Shown here one piece after another: positions 52,833 to 62,935 of a stretch of DNA of 64,000 nt. The DNA is from Rhodospirillales bacterium (GTDB taxonomy: Bacteria > Pseudomonadota > Alphaproteobacteria > Rhodospirillales > Defluviicoccaceae), in NCBI GenBank assembly GCA_016712375.1, contig JADJRE010000005.1:124001-188000 (forward strand), written 5' to 3'. The translations under genes were made by a program, and so were the position numbers. The first letter of the stretch is position 1, and each line of letters begins with the position of its first letter. The notes below the pieces were generated by a model, which did no database searches, was not told the DNA's origin, and saw only the letters and a program-made list of their open reading frames with translations.

Positions 52833-53891
52833 GTATCCACAAGGTCAGTCGGTCGGGAGGTCATCGGCAACGACGAGGGGGTTGGGATGCAGGTCATCGG
52901 GGTCGACGTCAGCAAGGAGAAACTGCACTGCGCCTGGCTGCGCGACGCTGCCCGCCGGCAGGTCCGGCCGAAGTCGGTCGCCAACACGGCCGACGGACAC
53001 GCCGCCCTCCTCGCCTGGGCGACCCGGGTGACTGGCGCCGCCGCGGCCGAACTGCACGTCGTCCTGGAAGCGACCGGCGTCTACCACGAGGCGGCGGCGA
53101 CCTTCCTGCATGACGCCGGCTGCCACGTCTCGGTGGTCAACCCGTTGCAGGTCAAGCGGTTCGCCGAGAGCCTGGGCGTCCGGACGAAGACCGACCGGCA
53201 CGACGGCCTGATCCTCGCCCTGTTCGGCGACGCCCGCCGGCCGGCCGCCTGGACGCCGCCGCCGGGCGAGATCCGCCAGCTGAAGGCACTCCTCGGCCGG
53301 CTCGCCGCCCTTGAACAGGACTTTGCCCGCGAGCTCAACCGGCTGGAGACGGCGCGTGCCGAGCCGGCCCCGACGCGGTGCTCGTCTCGCTGCAGACGAT
53401 GCTGGATGTGCTGGCGGCGGAGATCGCCCGGCTGCGCCGGCAGATCGACGACCATCTCGACAGCCATCCCGAGCTGAAGGAGCAGCGGGCGTTGCTGGAG
53501 AGTATTCCCGGCATCGGCGCCAAGCTTTCGCTGTGGTTCCTGGCCTTGTTCCGCAGTCGAACCTTCGCCTCTGCCCGTCAGGCGGCGGCGTTTCTCGGTC
53601 TCGTGCCGGTCGAATTCCAGTCCGGCTCCAGCGTGCTGAAGCGGCCACGTCTGTCAAGGCCGGGGATGCCCGCTGGCGGGCCAGACTGTTCCTGCCGGCG
53701 ATGGTCGCCGCCCGCTGGAATCCGTTGGTCCGCGCCCAGTACCAACGCCTGCTCGCCGCCGGCAAATCGAAGATGAGCGCCCTCGGTGCGGCGATGCGAA
53801 AGCTTGTCCACATCGCCTTCGGCGTCCTCAAACACCACAAACCGTTCGATCCGAACGTCGCTGCTTGACTAGGCAATACGGTATCTACAAG
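52833..53891 (+). mobile_element. IS110-family insertion sequence, ends not firmly defined
   Basis: The transposase is of the DEDD IS110 type. No terminal inverted repeats, as expected. GTATCCACAAG (52833-52843) and GTATCTACAAG (53881-53891) form a near-perfect direct repeat that could mark the ends, but that would leave only 43 bases of left-end DNA, less than IS110 members usually have, so the left end may extend back to the hairpin array at about 52560. Confidence 0.55.
52887..53868 (+). CDS. IS110 family transposase (DEDD), two frame breaks
   Basis: About 328 residues once joined. N-terminal RuvC-like domain: QVIGVDVSKEKLHCAW (Asp), VVLEATGVYH (Glu) and TKTDRHDGLILALF (Asp pair); C-terminal transposase_20 domain with LLESIPGIGAKLSL and AAFLGLVPVEFQSGSS, and the end GVLKHHKPFD. 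Frame changes at about 53372 (one C missing in CCCCGAC) and about 53668 (one base missing in CTGTCAAGG). The conserved Ser of the C-terminal domain lies in the SGSSVL segment. Start ATG 52887 after GGGGGTTGGG. Confidence 0.88.
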
Positions 53892-54138
53892 CTTACCCGG
53901 GCTACGCGGGCTACTCGGTTTAGCTTCTCACCGTTCCCGACGTTTGCGGCTGCCGCTTTCGGGCACCCGCCATGTCTCTTCGTGGCGAGGGGTGGCTATG
54001 GCCGATCAGAGCGGGTTACGGGAACTGTTCTGCGGTGAGGCCGGCATCGCGGACGTTCCATTTGCTATAACTTTTCCCCTTTGCCTTGCCTCGCGCCCCC
54101 CTTACTCTGCGGCGCCGCAATCGACCCGAGGCTGATGT

Positions 54139-55257
54139 TCAAATCGGGTAGCGGAGGATCGCTGCGAGGGTGCCTTGGCCGGGAATGTCTTCGCGGCGCA
54201 CGGCGAGCACCCGGCCGCCCGACATCAGGGTGCGGCCGGCGATTTCGTCGACCACGCCGTAGGTGTTTGCGCTTTCGCTGTCCGCCAGGGTGACGATGCC
54301 GTTGTCGTCGATGGTACCCGGTACGACGTCATCCATATCGGCGAGCAGCGTATCGATGGCGCCGAAGGTTGCGGCGCGGGCGGCGTCGGTGAGGTCGGTC
54401 GCGGTGCGGCCCTGTGCGGCGCGAGTCTCGAACACGTCGCGGACGGCGGCAATCTCGGCGGCATAGGCCTGATCGAGGATCGGGATCGCTTTCGCCGCGA
54501 GCTGCGCGTTCTTCATCTGGTCGGGGCTTTCCCGGATCACCATCGGCTGCAGGCGGGCATAGCTGTTGACGATCGGGTAGAGCGACGCCAGCGGGTCCAC
54601 GGCGGCCAGGATCAAAGGCGTGTCGCGGCCGGCAAGGACGGGCCGCAAAGCCGCGTCAACCGCCCGCAAGTATTGCAGATGGCGCACGCGTTCGCCCTCG
54701 GACCCCTGGATGCGCCCCGATGGGCTCCGGTCGTTCAACGTCGATTTTCCAGCATGGCTGGCCGCGTCCTTGGGCAAACCGGCCACCTTGATCTCGACCG
54801 GCGGCATATCTGGGAATACCTCGACCAGCCGCACCTGGTTCTCCGACAGCGCCAGCACGAAGGCCTCGTGCGGAAATGTCGCGGCGCGTAGCAACGGCTT
54901 CAGGTGAAAACGATCGGACACTTGAGCGGTCGCTGGCAGCCGGTTGGCCAACCGAAAGGTGACGACCCGCTCGGGAGTCGCAAATACCGCGAGGCTGTTT
55001 GCCTGAATGCGCCAGAACTCGTCATCCTCCGCCAGCATGCGGAGCCCGTCGTGCAGGGCAGCCAGCCGGCGCTTGTCAAAGCCCGCCGCTTGCAACTGAT
55101 CGACTGCCTCCTTGACGAGATTCCCATAGTCGATACGCGCCGCGCCGATGTCCTGAGTAAGAGGCGTCGTCTGCACATAGATGGACACGGCAGCTTCGGA
55201 GCGTGCGACGTTGAGGGCGGCAATGTCGAGGGGCGTCGGCGTATCGACGTAAAGCAT
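54139..55257 (-). CDS. baeRF-type (archaeo-eukaryotic release factor-like) protein
   Basis: About 372 residues. Recognised as a bacterial release-factor-like family: MLYVDTPTPLDIAALN, VSIYVQTTPLTQDIGAARIDYGNLVKEA (part), the VLALSENQVRLVEVFPD strand and the C-terminal eRF1_3-like portion ending GGRVLAVRREDIPGQGTLAAILRY. The family is predicted to act on ribosomes or as hibernation factors; not tested for this member. Start ATG 55257, the first methionine matching the family. Confidence 0.78.
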   Translation of the reverse strand: MLYVDTPTPLDIAALNVARSEAAVSIYVQTTPLTQDIGAARIDYGNLVKEAVDQLQAAGFDKRRLAALHDGLRMLAEDDEFWRIQANSLAVFATPERVVTFRLANRLPATAQVSDRFHLKPLLRAATFPHEAFVLALSENQVRLVEVFPDMPPVEIKVAGLPKDAASHAGKSTLNDRSPSGRIQGSEGERVRHLQYLRAVDAALRPVLAGRDTPLILAAVDPLASLYPIVNSYARLQPMVIRESPDQMKNAQLAAKAIPILDQAYAAEIAAVRDVFETRAAQGRTATDLTDAARAATFGAIDTLLADMDDVVPGTIDDNGIVTLADSESANTYGVVDEIAGRTLMSGGRVLAVRREDIPGQGTLAAILRYPI

Positions 55258-55403
55258 CAAAGCGTGCCTGTATCGGTTGAGATGAGCATCCTCGCCACAA
55301 ATAGAGGTGCCGAACCAGCGGAGCAAGCGGCGTTGCGCGCGCGCCGCTTTCGATCATCGCTGCTGCCTGCGCCGACGGCCGAAGCTCGCCCGCGCGCTGG
55401 TCG

Positions 55404-56552
55404 TCAGTCTCTTCCGGTGCTCAGCGATGGGTAGTCGCCGGAAGCGACATCAGCGGCGCCCAGCACCTCTCCTCCTGCCGAAGCGGGCGCATGGCCAAGC
55501 CAAGCAGTAAAAATCGTGAAACCGACGGCGAGAACGACGGCGCCGACAAACAGGCCGATGATGCCCGATGCTAACAGCCCGCCGATCGCGCCGACGAAGA
55601 TCACCACCATCGGAACGCGGACGCCACGCCCGAGCAACAGCGGCTTCAGGAAGTTGTCCAGCAGTCCGACGAACAGGCACCAGACGAGGAATGCAACGGC
55701 AACCGGCGTTGTCGCCTCCGAGAACACCCAGATGACGGCGCCGATCAGCACCAGGCCCGGCCCGATCTGGACGACGGCGAGCAGCAGGCAGATCAGTGCC
55801 AGCAGACCGGCCGCTGGAATACCTACCGCGAGAAAACCGAGGCCGGCCAGCAGCGATTGAATGAGAGCGACGCCGAGAATGCCGCGAGCCACACTGCGGA
55901 CGGTCGCCTGCCCGATCTCGGCGTAGGCCTTACCACTCTCGCCGGCCAGCCGGGCGGCAATTGCATGCACCATATCGCCCCCGCCCTTGCCGTGCGCCAT
56001 CAGAACGCCGGCGATAACAACGGCGGCAGCGAATTGCAGGATGCCGAGACTGGCATCGGCGGCGGCCGAAAGCAGCCAGCGGCTGACGAAGGCGATCTGC
56101 GGCCGAATCTCGCCGAGCGCGTCAGCAAGGTTCTCCGAGGCGAGCAACCAGAATCGGGCGATCCGCTCGCCTATTACGGGCCAGCGAGCCACGCCTTCAA
56201 ACGGCGGCGGGATGGCGATTTTTCCCTCGGCGAACCCTAGAACAAGAGCGTGAACTCCCTCGACCAGCGTTGTTGCAAGCAGGGCAGCGGGCCAGATCAG
56301 CAGCACCAGCATCAGAATGGTGAACACAACGGCGGTCAGCGTGCTCCGGTTGCCAAAGGCGGATCGAAGCTGCTCGAACAAGGGATAGACGGCGACGGCG
56401 ATGATCACACCCCATACAAAGGGAATGATAAACGGCTGCACGATCTGGAAGCACCAGATGACGAGCAGGGCCAGCAGGCCGACGCGAATCGCCGCCTCGA
56501 CCGCACGCCTGACGAAGATGCGGTCGGCGGATGAATACGCTCCGAGTGTCAT
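55404..56552 (-). CDS. AI-2E family transporter
   Basis: 382 residues, about eight membrane segments. Seen: FVRRAVEAAIRVGLLALLVIWC, IVQPFIIPFVWGVIIAVAVYPLF, GVALIQSLLAGLGFLAVGIPAAGLLAL (part) and the C-terminal DNFLKPLLLGRGVRVPMVVIFVG followed by GIIGLFVGAVVLAVG. This is the TqsA/PerM-type fold. Substrate not known; the AI-2 link is only proven for few members. Start ATG 56552 (MTLGAYSSAD). Divergent from the PBP1A gene. Confidence 0.9.
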   Translation of the reverse strand: MTLGAYSSADRIFVRRAVEAAIRVGLLALLVIWCFQIVQPFIIPFVWGVIIAVAVYPLFEQLRSAFGNRSTLTAVVFTILMLVLLIWPAALLATTLVEGVHALVLGFAEGKIAIPPPFEGVARWPVIGERIARFWLLASENLADALGEIRPQIAFVSRWLLSAAADASLGILQFAAAVVIAGVLMAHGKGGGDMVHAIAARLAGESGKAYAEIGQATVRSVARGILGVALIQSLLAGLGFLAVGIPAAGLLALICLLLAVVQIGPGLVLIGAVIWVFSEATTPVAVAFLVWCLFVGLLDNFLKPLLLGRGVRVPMVVIFVGAIGGLLASGIIGLFVGAVVLAVGFTIFTAWLGHAPASAGGEVLGAADVASGDYPSLSTGRD

Positions 56553-56773
56553 GATCCAACCCTTCCTCGACTGCCGGTCACCGGTATTCCGACGCCTGAC
56601 CGGCATCGTTAGCACACCGCAAGGGAGGCGGTCGATTTCCGTCACGGTGTAGGGCGCGATTCGCTGTCTCCCCACGGCAACGCTTGCGCCAAATTACGCG
56701 GAGTCGTTCCGCAACACCCTAATTACCGCAGAATTCACAGCTAATTAGATCGAATCGTGAAAGCGCTGCCCCT

Positions 56774-58779
56774 ATGGGCGGAACAGGTTTAAGAGAAGGC
56801 GAAATGGTCGCAAAATCCGTCTGTCGAGGGACGATCGGATCGTTCATTCGCGGCTGCCGAAAGCGCCGGAAGCCGCCGACGCGCCGGTGGTCGGCAACGC
56901 TGTTCAAGTGGATCGCGGTGTTAACGATCTGGGGGATCGTGCTGCTGGGCGGGATCGTCGCCTGGTATGCGGCGGGCTTGCCCGACATCGATCAAGCGCT
57001 TTCGCCAACCCGCAAGCCGGCGATCACCGTGCTGGCGGAGGATGGCTCGGTGCTCGCGACGCTGGGTGATTTCTACGGCCGGCCGCTCGCCGTTGCCGAT
57101 CTGCCGAAGCACCTGCCCGAGGCCGTGCTGGCGGTCGAGGACCGGCGATTCTACCACCACTTTGGTCTCGATCCGATCGGACTGGCCAGAGCAATGGTGG
57201 CCAACCTCCGTGCCGGCAGCGTCGTCCAGGGTGGCAGCACGATCACCCAGCAGGCGGCAAAGAATCTGTTTCTGACCCAGGAGCGCACGGTTAAGCGCAA
57301 GGTGCAGGAACTGATCCTCGCACTGTGGCTGGAGCGGAAATTCAGCAAGGACCAGATTCTCGCGATCTACCTCAACCGCGTCTACTTCGGCGCTGGAGCC
57401 TACGGCGTGGACGCCGCCGCGCGAAAATACTTCGGCAAGCCGGCGACACAGGTGTCCGTCTATCAGGCGGCGATGCTGGCAGGGCTGCTGAAGGCCCCCT
57501 CCCGACTCAATCCCCGGGTCAACCCCGAGGATGCGCAGGCGCGCACGCGGAAGTCCTGCAAATCATGGTCGACGCCGATTATCTCGATGAGGCCCGCGCC
57601 CGGACTGCCTGGAGCGAGCGCAACACCAGCCTCGCTCTGCGGAAGATCGGGCCGAACGCCCGATACTTCGTCGACTGGGTAATGAGCCAGGTGCCGTCGT
57701 TCGTGCAGGCGCCGGACCAGGATCTGACCATTCAAACAACACTGGATGCGCGACTGCAGAAAATCGCCGAGGCGAAAGCCGTGCAGATTGTTGAGTCGCC
57801 AGCGGCGCAAAAAGCCGACGTTGGGCAGACGGCGCTGGTGGCGTTAGCGCCGTCGGGCGCCGTTCGCGCGCTGGTCGGCGGTCTCGATTACCAGGAAAGC
57901 CCGTTCAATCGGGCGACGCAGGCGCGTCGGCAGCCCGGTTCGGCTTTCAAGCCAATCGTCTATGCAGCCGGCATCGAGTCTGGTCTGACGGCCGACAGCC
58001 GCATGGTGGATGGACCCCTGGAGGTGGAAGGATGGGCTCCAAAGAATTTCACCAACCGCTATGCCGGTGAAATCAGCCTGCGGCAGGCAATGGCGCAGTC
58101 GATCAACACGGTGGCGGTGCAGGTGGGCGAGTACGCCGGTCGGAGGCACGTCATCGACGTCGCGCGGCGACTCGGCCTCGGCGCCGGCATGGAGGCGACG
58201 CCGTCGCTGTCGCTCGGGGTCTCCGAGGTGAGCCTGATGGAAATCACGGCCGCCTACGCCGCCATAGCCGATGGCGGGACTGCCGTTTGGCCCTATGGGA
58301 TCGAGGCGGTGTACGATGCATCCGGCCGGACGCTCTACCGGCGCGAGGGCTCGGGCGCTGGTCGGGTCCTATCGAGTGCGTGCGCAGCCGAACTTTCCGA
58401 CATGCTGGTCGCTGCGGTCGAGTCCGGCACCGGTCGAGCCGCCCGCTTCGGCCGGCCGATCGCCGGCAAGACGGGCACCAGCCAGAACTTCCGCGATGCC
58501 TGGTTTGTCGGCTGGAGCGCCGAGCTGATCACCGGCGTGTGGATGGGCAACGACGACGATCGAGCGATGCAGGCGGTTACCGGCGGTGGCCTGCCGGCGC
58601 AACTCTGGCGGGCGTTCATGGCTGACGCGCTGGCGGGTCGGCCGGTGCGGCCCCTTCCGAGCCTGGACGTGCCGGTCGCCCGCGCGCAGCCGCCGGCCAC
58701 CGGTGGGCCGGAAGGCGAAGAAGCAGAGCGCCGTCCTCCCGACTTCTGGGACCGGCTGATCCGCATCTTCGGCGGCTAA
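56774..58779 (+). CDS. Penicillin-binding protein 1A family, one frame break
   Basis: Bifunctional peptidoglycan glycosyltransferase/transpeptidase, about 668 residues. A basic N-terminus, one membrane helix (WIAVLTIWGIVLLGGIVAWYA), GT51 domain with the catalytic Glu in VLAVEDRRFYHHFGLDP and GGSTITQQAAKNLFL, then the transpeptidase with QPGSAFKP (SxxK), QSINT (SxN) and GKTGTSQ (KTG). The frame breaks at about 57535-57545; one base missing there joins DAQAR to HAEVLQIMVDADYLDEA. It ends with a short Pro-rich tail. Start ATG 56774; ATG 56804 is also possible. Confidence 0.92.
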
Positions 58780-58814
58780 GTCGGCGTCGCCGCGGGCGCC
58801 GGCTGCGTCATCTG

Positions 58815-59063
58815 TTACCTGCGCCAGAAGGGCTTGAGCGCCTCGATGTCAGCGGATGCGCGATCGACGCCGATGTCGTGCAACAGGCGCTCGTCAAGCG
58901 TCCCCAGCCGGCGGCGTTCGCGAACCCGATCCTGCCAAGCCAACACCGTATCCAGCGCTCTGATGAGCACATCTTGTGCATGCACGTTCCCGCCGCTTCC
59001 GCGCCGTGCCTGCGAAAGCGGCACCGTTGACGGCTGGCCAGAGTAGCAAGTCGCGCCGTTCAT
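58815..59063 (-). CDS. DUF1127 protein
   Basis: 82 residues. The C-terminal DUF1127 motif is RERRRLGTLDERLLHDIGVDRASADIE followed by the aromatic-basic end PFWRR. Such short proteins in alphaproteobacteria affect phosphate, carbon and RNA metabolism. The N-terminal part MNGATCYSGQPSTVPLSQ is low in conservation. It is convergent with PBP1A. Confidence 0.9.
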   Translation of the reverse strand: MNGATCYSGQPSTVPLSQARRGSGGNVHAQDVLIRALDTVLAWQDRVRERRRLGTLDERLLHDIGVDRASADIEALKPFWRR

Positions 59064-59220
59064 GATTCATGCTCCTGATCTTGACGTTCGCGGTAGTTCT
59101 ACGAGATCTTCTAGATCGCTCAGGTAGAAAGGTACGGCCGCGGATCAGCCTTGACAAACGACCTTTTCTCCTCGTCATATTAGATATTCTCATGCGCGGA
59201 GGTCACCGCTGAGCCGTCGC

Positions 59221-60143
59221 TTGCCGCCGTTGAACGCTCTCCGCGCCTTTGAGGCGGCTGCCCGCCACCTCAGCTTTACCCGCGCGGCGATGGAGCTGAA
59301 CGTTACGCAGGCGGCCATCAGCCATCAGATCAAGACGCTGGAGGAGCACTTTCGTCTGCCGTTGTTTCGCCGGCTGAACCGGGCGCTGATGCTGACCGAG
59401 GAGGGGCAGACGCTGTTTCCGGCAGTGCGCGATGCCCTCGATGGTCTGGCCGAGGGCTCGGCGCGGCTCAGGGCGCGCGAGTCGGCCGGCACCCTGACTG
59501 TATCCACGCTGCCATCGTTCGCGGTGAAGTGGCTGGTGCCGCGGATGAGCCATTTTCAGGATCGTCATCCCGGCATCGACCTGCGCATCTCCGCCAAAGA
59601 GTATCTCGTCGACTTCGCGCGTGACGGCATCGACGTGGCGATCCGCTTCGGCGCCGGATCCTGGCCCGGTGTCCACACCGAATGGCTGGCGGACGAGGCG
59701 CTGACGCCGGTGTGCAGCCCCGCATTGCTGCCTGGCCTGCAACAGCCGGGCGATCTCGCCCACGCCACCCTGCTGCATGAAGACATGCTTCCCTTGCGAG
59801 GCTTCCCGACCTGGGAAACGTGGCTGGCGGCGGTAGGGGTAGAGGGCGTCGATCCGCTGCGAGGGCCGCGTTTCAGCCACACTCACCTGATGCTGCAGGC
59901 GGCTATGGACGGCCGCGGCGTCGCGATGGGCCTGATGCTGATTGCCGGGGACGATTTGGCCGCCGGGAGGCTGGTGGAGCCGTTCGCGTTTCGCCTTAGC
60001 TCTGGTTTTGGCTATTACCTGATCTATCCGCCGGCTGCAGCGAACGGCCGAAAACCCGGGCGTTCAGCGAGTGGGTCGTGGAGGAGATGGCAAGCCAGAG
60101 AGCGGCGGCGGCGGCTCCGTCGTTTAGCCACGCCAACGGGTGA
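59221..60143 (+). CDS. LysR family regulator (GcvA-like), one frame break near the C-terminus
   Basis: About 307 residues. N-terminal winged helix: PLNALRAFEAAARHLSFTRAAMELNVTQAAISHQIKTLEE (in part). The effector domain starts LTVSTLPSFAVKWLVPRM and has GIDVAIRFGAGSWPG. The tail frame changes near 60035: one base missing gives ERPKTRAFSEWVVEEMASQ and a stop at 60143. Start TTG at 59221, as no ATG is available before the conserved residues. GcvA-like regulators in E. coli control glycine cleavage, but many paralogues do not; the gcv operon is 43 kb away. Confidence 0.88.
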
Positions 60144-60159
60144 GCCGCAACCACAGCTG

Positions 60160-60267
60160 CTAAGAGTTGGCGATGACGAAGAGGACGATGCCGAAAACGA
60201 TCAGCCACTTGCCGGCATTCGGGAACCACGGCTGACCTGAATCTGAACGAGGCACACGGTTGTCCAC
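60160..60267 (-). CDS. 35-residue single-helix membrane peptide (unannotated class)
   Basis: GTG start at 60267, preceded by AGGAGG with an 8-base spacer, and TAG stop at 60160-60162. The product begins MDNRVPRSDSGQPWFPN and continues AGKWLIVFGIVLFVIANS: a hydrophilic head and one membrane helix. It lies in the gap between the convergent, frame-corrected LysR end (60143) and the DMT gene. No family recognised. The perfect Shine-Dalgarno and helix support a real gene. Confidence 0.6.
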   Translation of the reverse strand: MDNRVPRSDSGQPWFPNAGKWLIVFGIVLFVIANS

Positions 60268-60409
60268 GCTTCAGACCTCCTGATTCCGCAGCATGATCGC
60301 ACCATGACGATCTGCAACGTTGTCCTACGGCTAGACGTGTGAACTGGTTCACTCGCCGCGCGATAAACTCTGCTGGCATATTCTGTCCTGCAACACTTCC
60401 GAGGTTGGC

Positions 60410-61342
60410 GTGTCGCCATTGAACGGTCGCCGGTTCGGAAGCGGATGGTTTGCGAGGCTGGATGCACCGCTTCGGGCGGCGCTGCTCATGATCGGCGCGT
60501 GCGCCGGCTTCTCGTCGATGATGGCGATCGTCCGATTGCTCGCGCCCGAGATCCATCCCTTTGAAGCCGCCTTCTTCCGCAATCTGTTTGGCGTGCTGTG
60601 TATGGTGCCCTGGCTGGCGACAACCCGGGGCAGCCGTTTAAAAACGCACCGGCCCGCTATGCACGTCATCCGTGCCGTTCTCGGGATGATCGCAATGTTG
60701 CTGCTGTTTACAGCGGTGAGCCTGCTGCCGCTGGCAGAGGTGACCGCGCTGTCGTTCACCGCGCCGCTGTTCGCCACCATCGGCGCCGCGGTCGTCTTGC
60801 GGGAGAAAGTCGGCATTCGCCGATGGACGGCCACTCTGATCGGTCTGCTGGGTGCCCTCATCATCATCCGGCCAGATGCCGGCACCTTCACTCCCGCGTC
60901 GCTGATCGCGCTTGCTTCGGCCGCCGGCATTGCCGCGGCGCAGTTGTCGGTGAAGTCTCTGTCGCGCACCGAACACCCCAGCGCCATCGTTTTGATCATG
61001 GGATGGCTGATGACGCCGATGACGCTGATTCCGGCAGCCTTTGTCTGGACTTGGCCGTCCGCGAGCGCTTATGGGTGGCTGGCGTTGATGGGCGTGGTGG
61101 CGACGATCGGCCAAGTGATGCTGGTGCGCGCCATGGCCACGGCTGATGCCTCAGCGGTCATGCCGTTCGACTTCTCGCGACTGATCTTCGCGTCGCTGCT
61201 CGGCTGGCTGATTTTCGGCGAACTGCCCGACGGCTGGACCATCGTCGGAGGAGCAGTCATCGTTGCCACCACCGTCTACATCGCGCGGCGCGAGGCGCAG
61301 CGTTTCCGACGGGCCCGGCGCGTTCCGCCACCGCCCACTTGA
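60410..61342 (+). CDS. DMT superfamily (EamA) transporter
   Basis: 310 residues, ten predicted helices in two EamA repeats. Seen: IGACAGFSSMMAIVRLLAPEIHPFEAAFFRNLFG, FTAVSLLPLAEVTALSFTAPLFATIGAAVVLREK (described in part) and the second repeat with ATADASAVMPFDFSRLIFASLLGWLIFGELP. Substrate unknown. Start GTG 60410. Divergent from the 35-residue peptide gene. Confidence 0.9.
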   Translation: MSPLNGRRFGSGWFARLDAPLRAALLMIGACAGFSSMMAIVRLLAPEIHPFEAAFFRNLFGVLCMVPWLATTRGSRLKTHRPAMHVIRAVLGMIAMLLLFTAVSLLPLAEVTALSFTAPLFATIGAAVVLREKVGIRRWTATLIGLLGALIIIRPDAGTFTPASLIALASAAGIAAAQLSVKSLSRTEHPSAIVLIMGWLMTPMTLIPAAFVWTWPSASAYGWLALMGVVATIGQVMLVRAMATADASAVMPFDFSRLIFASLLGWLIFGELPDGWTIVGGAVIVATTVYIARREAQRFRRARRVPPPPT

Positions 61343-61359
61343 AGCCGTGATGCGGTAGC

Positions 61360-61716
61360 TCAGGCCTCGGACTTCAGGTAGGCACGGGCGCGCTCCAGGT
61401 GCGCGGGCTTGATGTGCGGCCCAAGCGCGTTCATCGCCATGAACAGCACCGCCGCGTCGTCGCTGAAACCGATCATCGCAACAATGTCGGGAACGATGTC
61501 CGCCGGCATCACGAAATAGGCCAGCGCCGCCATCAGGATCAGCCGGGCACCGCGAGGCGTCGCCGGATCGATCGCCGCATAGTAGGCGGCGATCACCTGA
61601 TCGACGAACGGAACCCGGCCGAGAGTACGGCGCACTTTCTGCCAGAACCGGCTGCGGACGTAGCGCTCCTGGCCAGGCATCGGAACCAGGGCTTGGGAAA
61701 GATCAGGTGCTTTCAT
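61360..61716 (-). CDS. DUF1232 (YkvA) family protein
   Basis: 118 residues. The motif LILMAALAYFVMPADIVPDIV then MIGFSDDAAVLFMAM defines the family: two membrane helices around the PxDIVPD signature. Function is unknown; the C-terminus HLERARAYLKSEA is typical. Stop lies 17 bases past the DMT stop, so the two are convergent. Confidence 0.92.
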   Translation of the reverse strand: MKAPDLSQALVPMPGQERYVRSRFWQKVRRTLGRVPFVDQVIAAYYAAIDPATPRGARLILMAALAYFVMPADIVPDIVAMIGFSDDAAVLFMAMNALGPHIKPAHLERARAYLKSEA

Positions 61717-62185
61717 CGTCTACCTTCCGGTGCGGCGTCGCCCGGCCTTCGGCCGCCAGCGATGCGGTCCCTATGAACTGGTCAGAAAAGCTGTGCGACG
61801 CAACCCCACGAGCGTCGAACGCTAATGACGCAGACAACGCTCCGCTGCGGAGCGGGGACGTTTTTCGCCCAAAGGCGGAAGCTGGCGGGACACGCCGTCG
61901 ATGTCCGCTTGCCCTCAATCTGCGGAAGCCGCAACATGAAATTCAGTGTGCTCACGCTAGCACGGGGTTCGCGAATTACGCGGTCCGGTCGAACATGAGG
62001 CTCTTTCGCGAGAAGGTGTTATGCCGATCCTCATGAGATGCTGCAACGACAAGGGCAAGAGAAGGTACCCGCCTGATTATGAAGGGATTATCGCCTGGGA
62101 CGCGCCGTTCTGACGGCAGTTTATCCGGACCGGAAACCCTTGTTCCGCATCTTATGCGGATCCGTCTAATCATTGTTAGGCCGCT
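61717..62185. other. Gap with inverted repeats, no gene
   Basis: 469 bases. CGCTCCGC-T-GCGGAGCG at about 61839-61855 is a perfect palindrome followed by GTTTTT, terminator-like but without a + strand gene upstream. CCGCATCTTATGCGG (62146-62160) is a second hairpin. TCTAATCATTGTTAGGC ends just before the start of the next gene. Open frames here lack family features. Confidence 0.4.
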
Positions 62186-62935
62186 ATGAACTACCTCGCT
62201 ACCGGACGAATTCATCCAGAGCGCGCTGACATCAACTTCGGCCCGATGCTTTGGCAGATTCCTGATCAGGGGAAGGTAATCGCAAGTTGCGAATCATCGC
62301 AGGTGACCATCTGGATCGACCTGGCTACAATCGACGGGTATGTTAGTGCCTACCTAGTGGCGGAGCAGTTCTCTCATATTGTTGTCGGTGCACTTGGTTT
62401 CTCGCTTGGCAATGGCTACTCCGTGGAACTCATTCAGATCACAGAGGAAGACGGGACGCCGCACGTTTTTGGTGTCCGACCGACCGGTACCACGCCCAAC
62501 GCGACGCTCGGATCCGTTCCTCATGAAGAAGTCTTCGGCCACGCCTTCGACTTAGCAAATCGAGACCTCTACTTTCGGCTGGCACTTCGCGACTACTTGC
62601 GCGCGGGGACGTACTGCTATCGCGCAATCGAGGCGCTCAAATCTTCATTTTCAGTCCGCGGTGGTGGCAATGCCTGGGCAGTCATGCATACCGCGCTTGG
62701 GACAGACCGCTCATCAATCGAAAGCAAAATTAAGGCCTTTGCCGATCCCGTTCGCCATGGCAACTGGGTGAGCGCCAAACCGTCGACTTCGCTTGATCGG
62801 TGGAACATGCTCAGTCTCACGCGCGATGTTCTGTACAAGTACCTTGAGCACGAGCGCCAAGCCTCTAACCCTTCGCGCCAGCCCGGTGGCGGAGCAGGTG
62901 GTCGGCCAGCCCGCATAGGGCGGAATAGCCGATAG
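62186..62935 (+). CDS. Orphan hypothetical protein
   Basis: 249 residues, not recognised. It starts at ATG 62186 (MNYLATGRIHPERADINFGP). Its visibly lower GC than neighbours and lack of familiar motifs suggest recent acquisition. Segments such as YLRAGTYCYRAIEALKSSF and AVMHTALGTDRSSIESKIKAF look alpha-helical; no signal or membrane helix. The last seven codons (ARIGRNSR) are read from the REP-like sequence that follows, so the natural C-terminus was probably altered by REP insertion. Confidence 0.55.
   Translation: MNYLATGRIHPERADINFGPMLWQIPDQGKVIASCESSQVTIWIDLATIDGYVSAYLVAEQFSHIVVGALGFSLGNGYSVELIQITEEDGTPHVFGVRPTGTTPNATLGSVPHEEVFGHAFDLANRDLYFRLALRDYLRAGTYCYRAIEALKSSFSVRGGGNAWAVMHTALGTDRSSIESKIKAFADPVRHGNWVSAKPSTSLDRWNMLSLTRDVLYKYLEHERQASNPSRQPGGGAGGRPARIGRNSR

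Noticed and set aside
59221..60143. Dedicated glycine cleavage regulator GcvA
   Set aside because: The LysR resembles GcvA, but that label covers many paralogues and the gcv operon is 43 kb away, so no gene symbol is given.
61839..61865. Rho-independent terminator
   Set aside because: The palindrome plus T-run would terminate + strand transcription, but the gene upstream (YkvA) is transcribed the other way; left as an unexplained palindrome.
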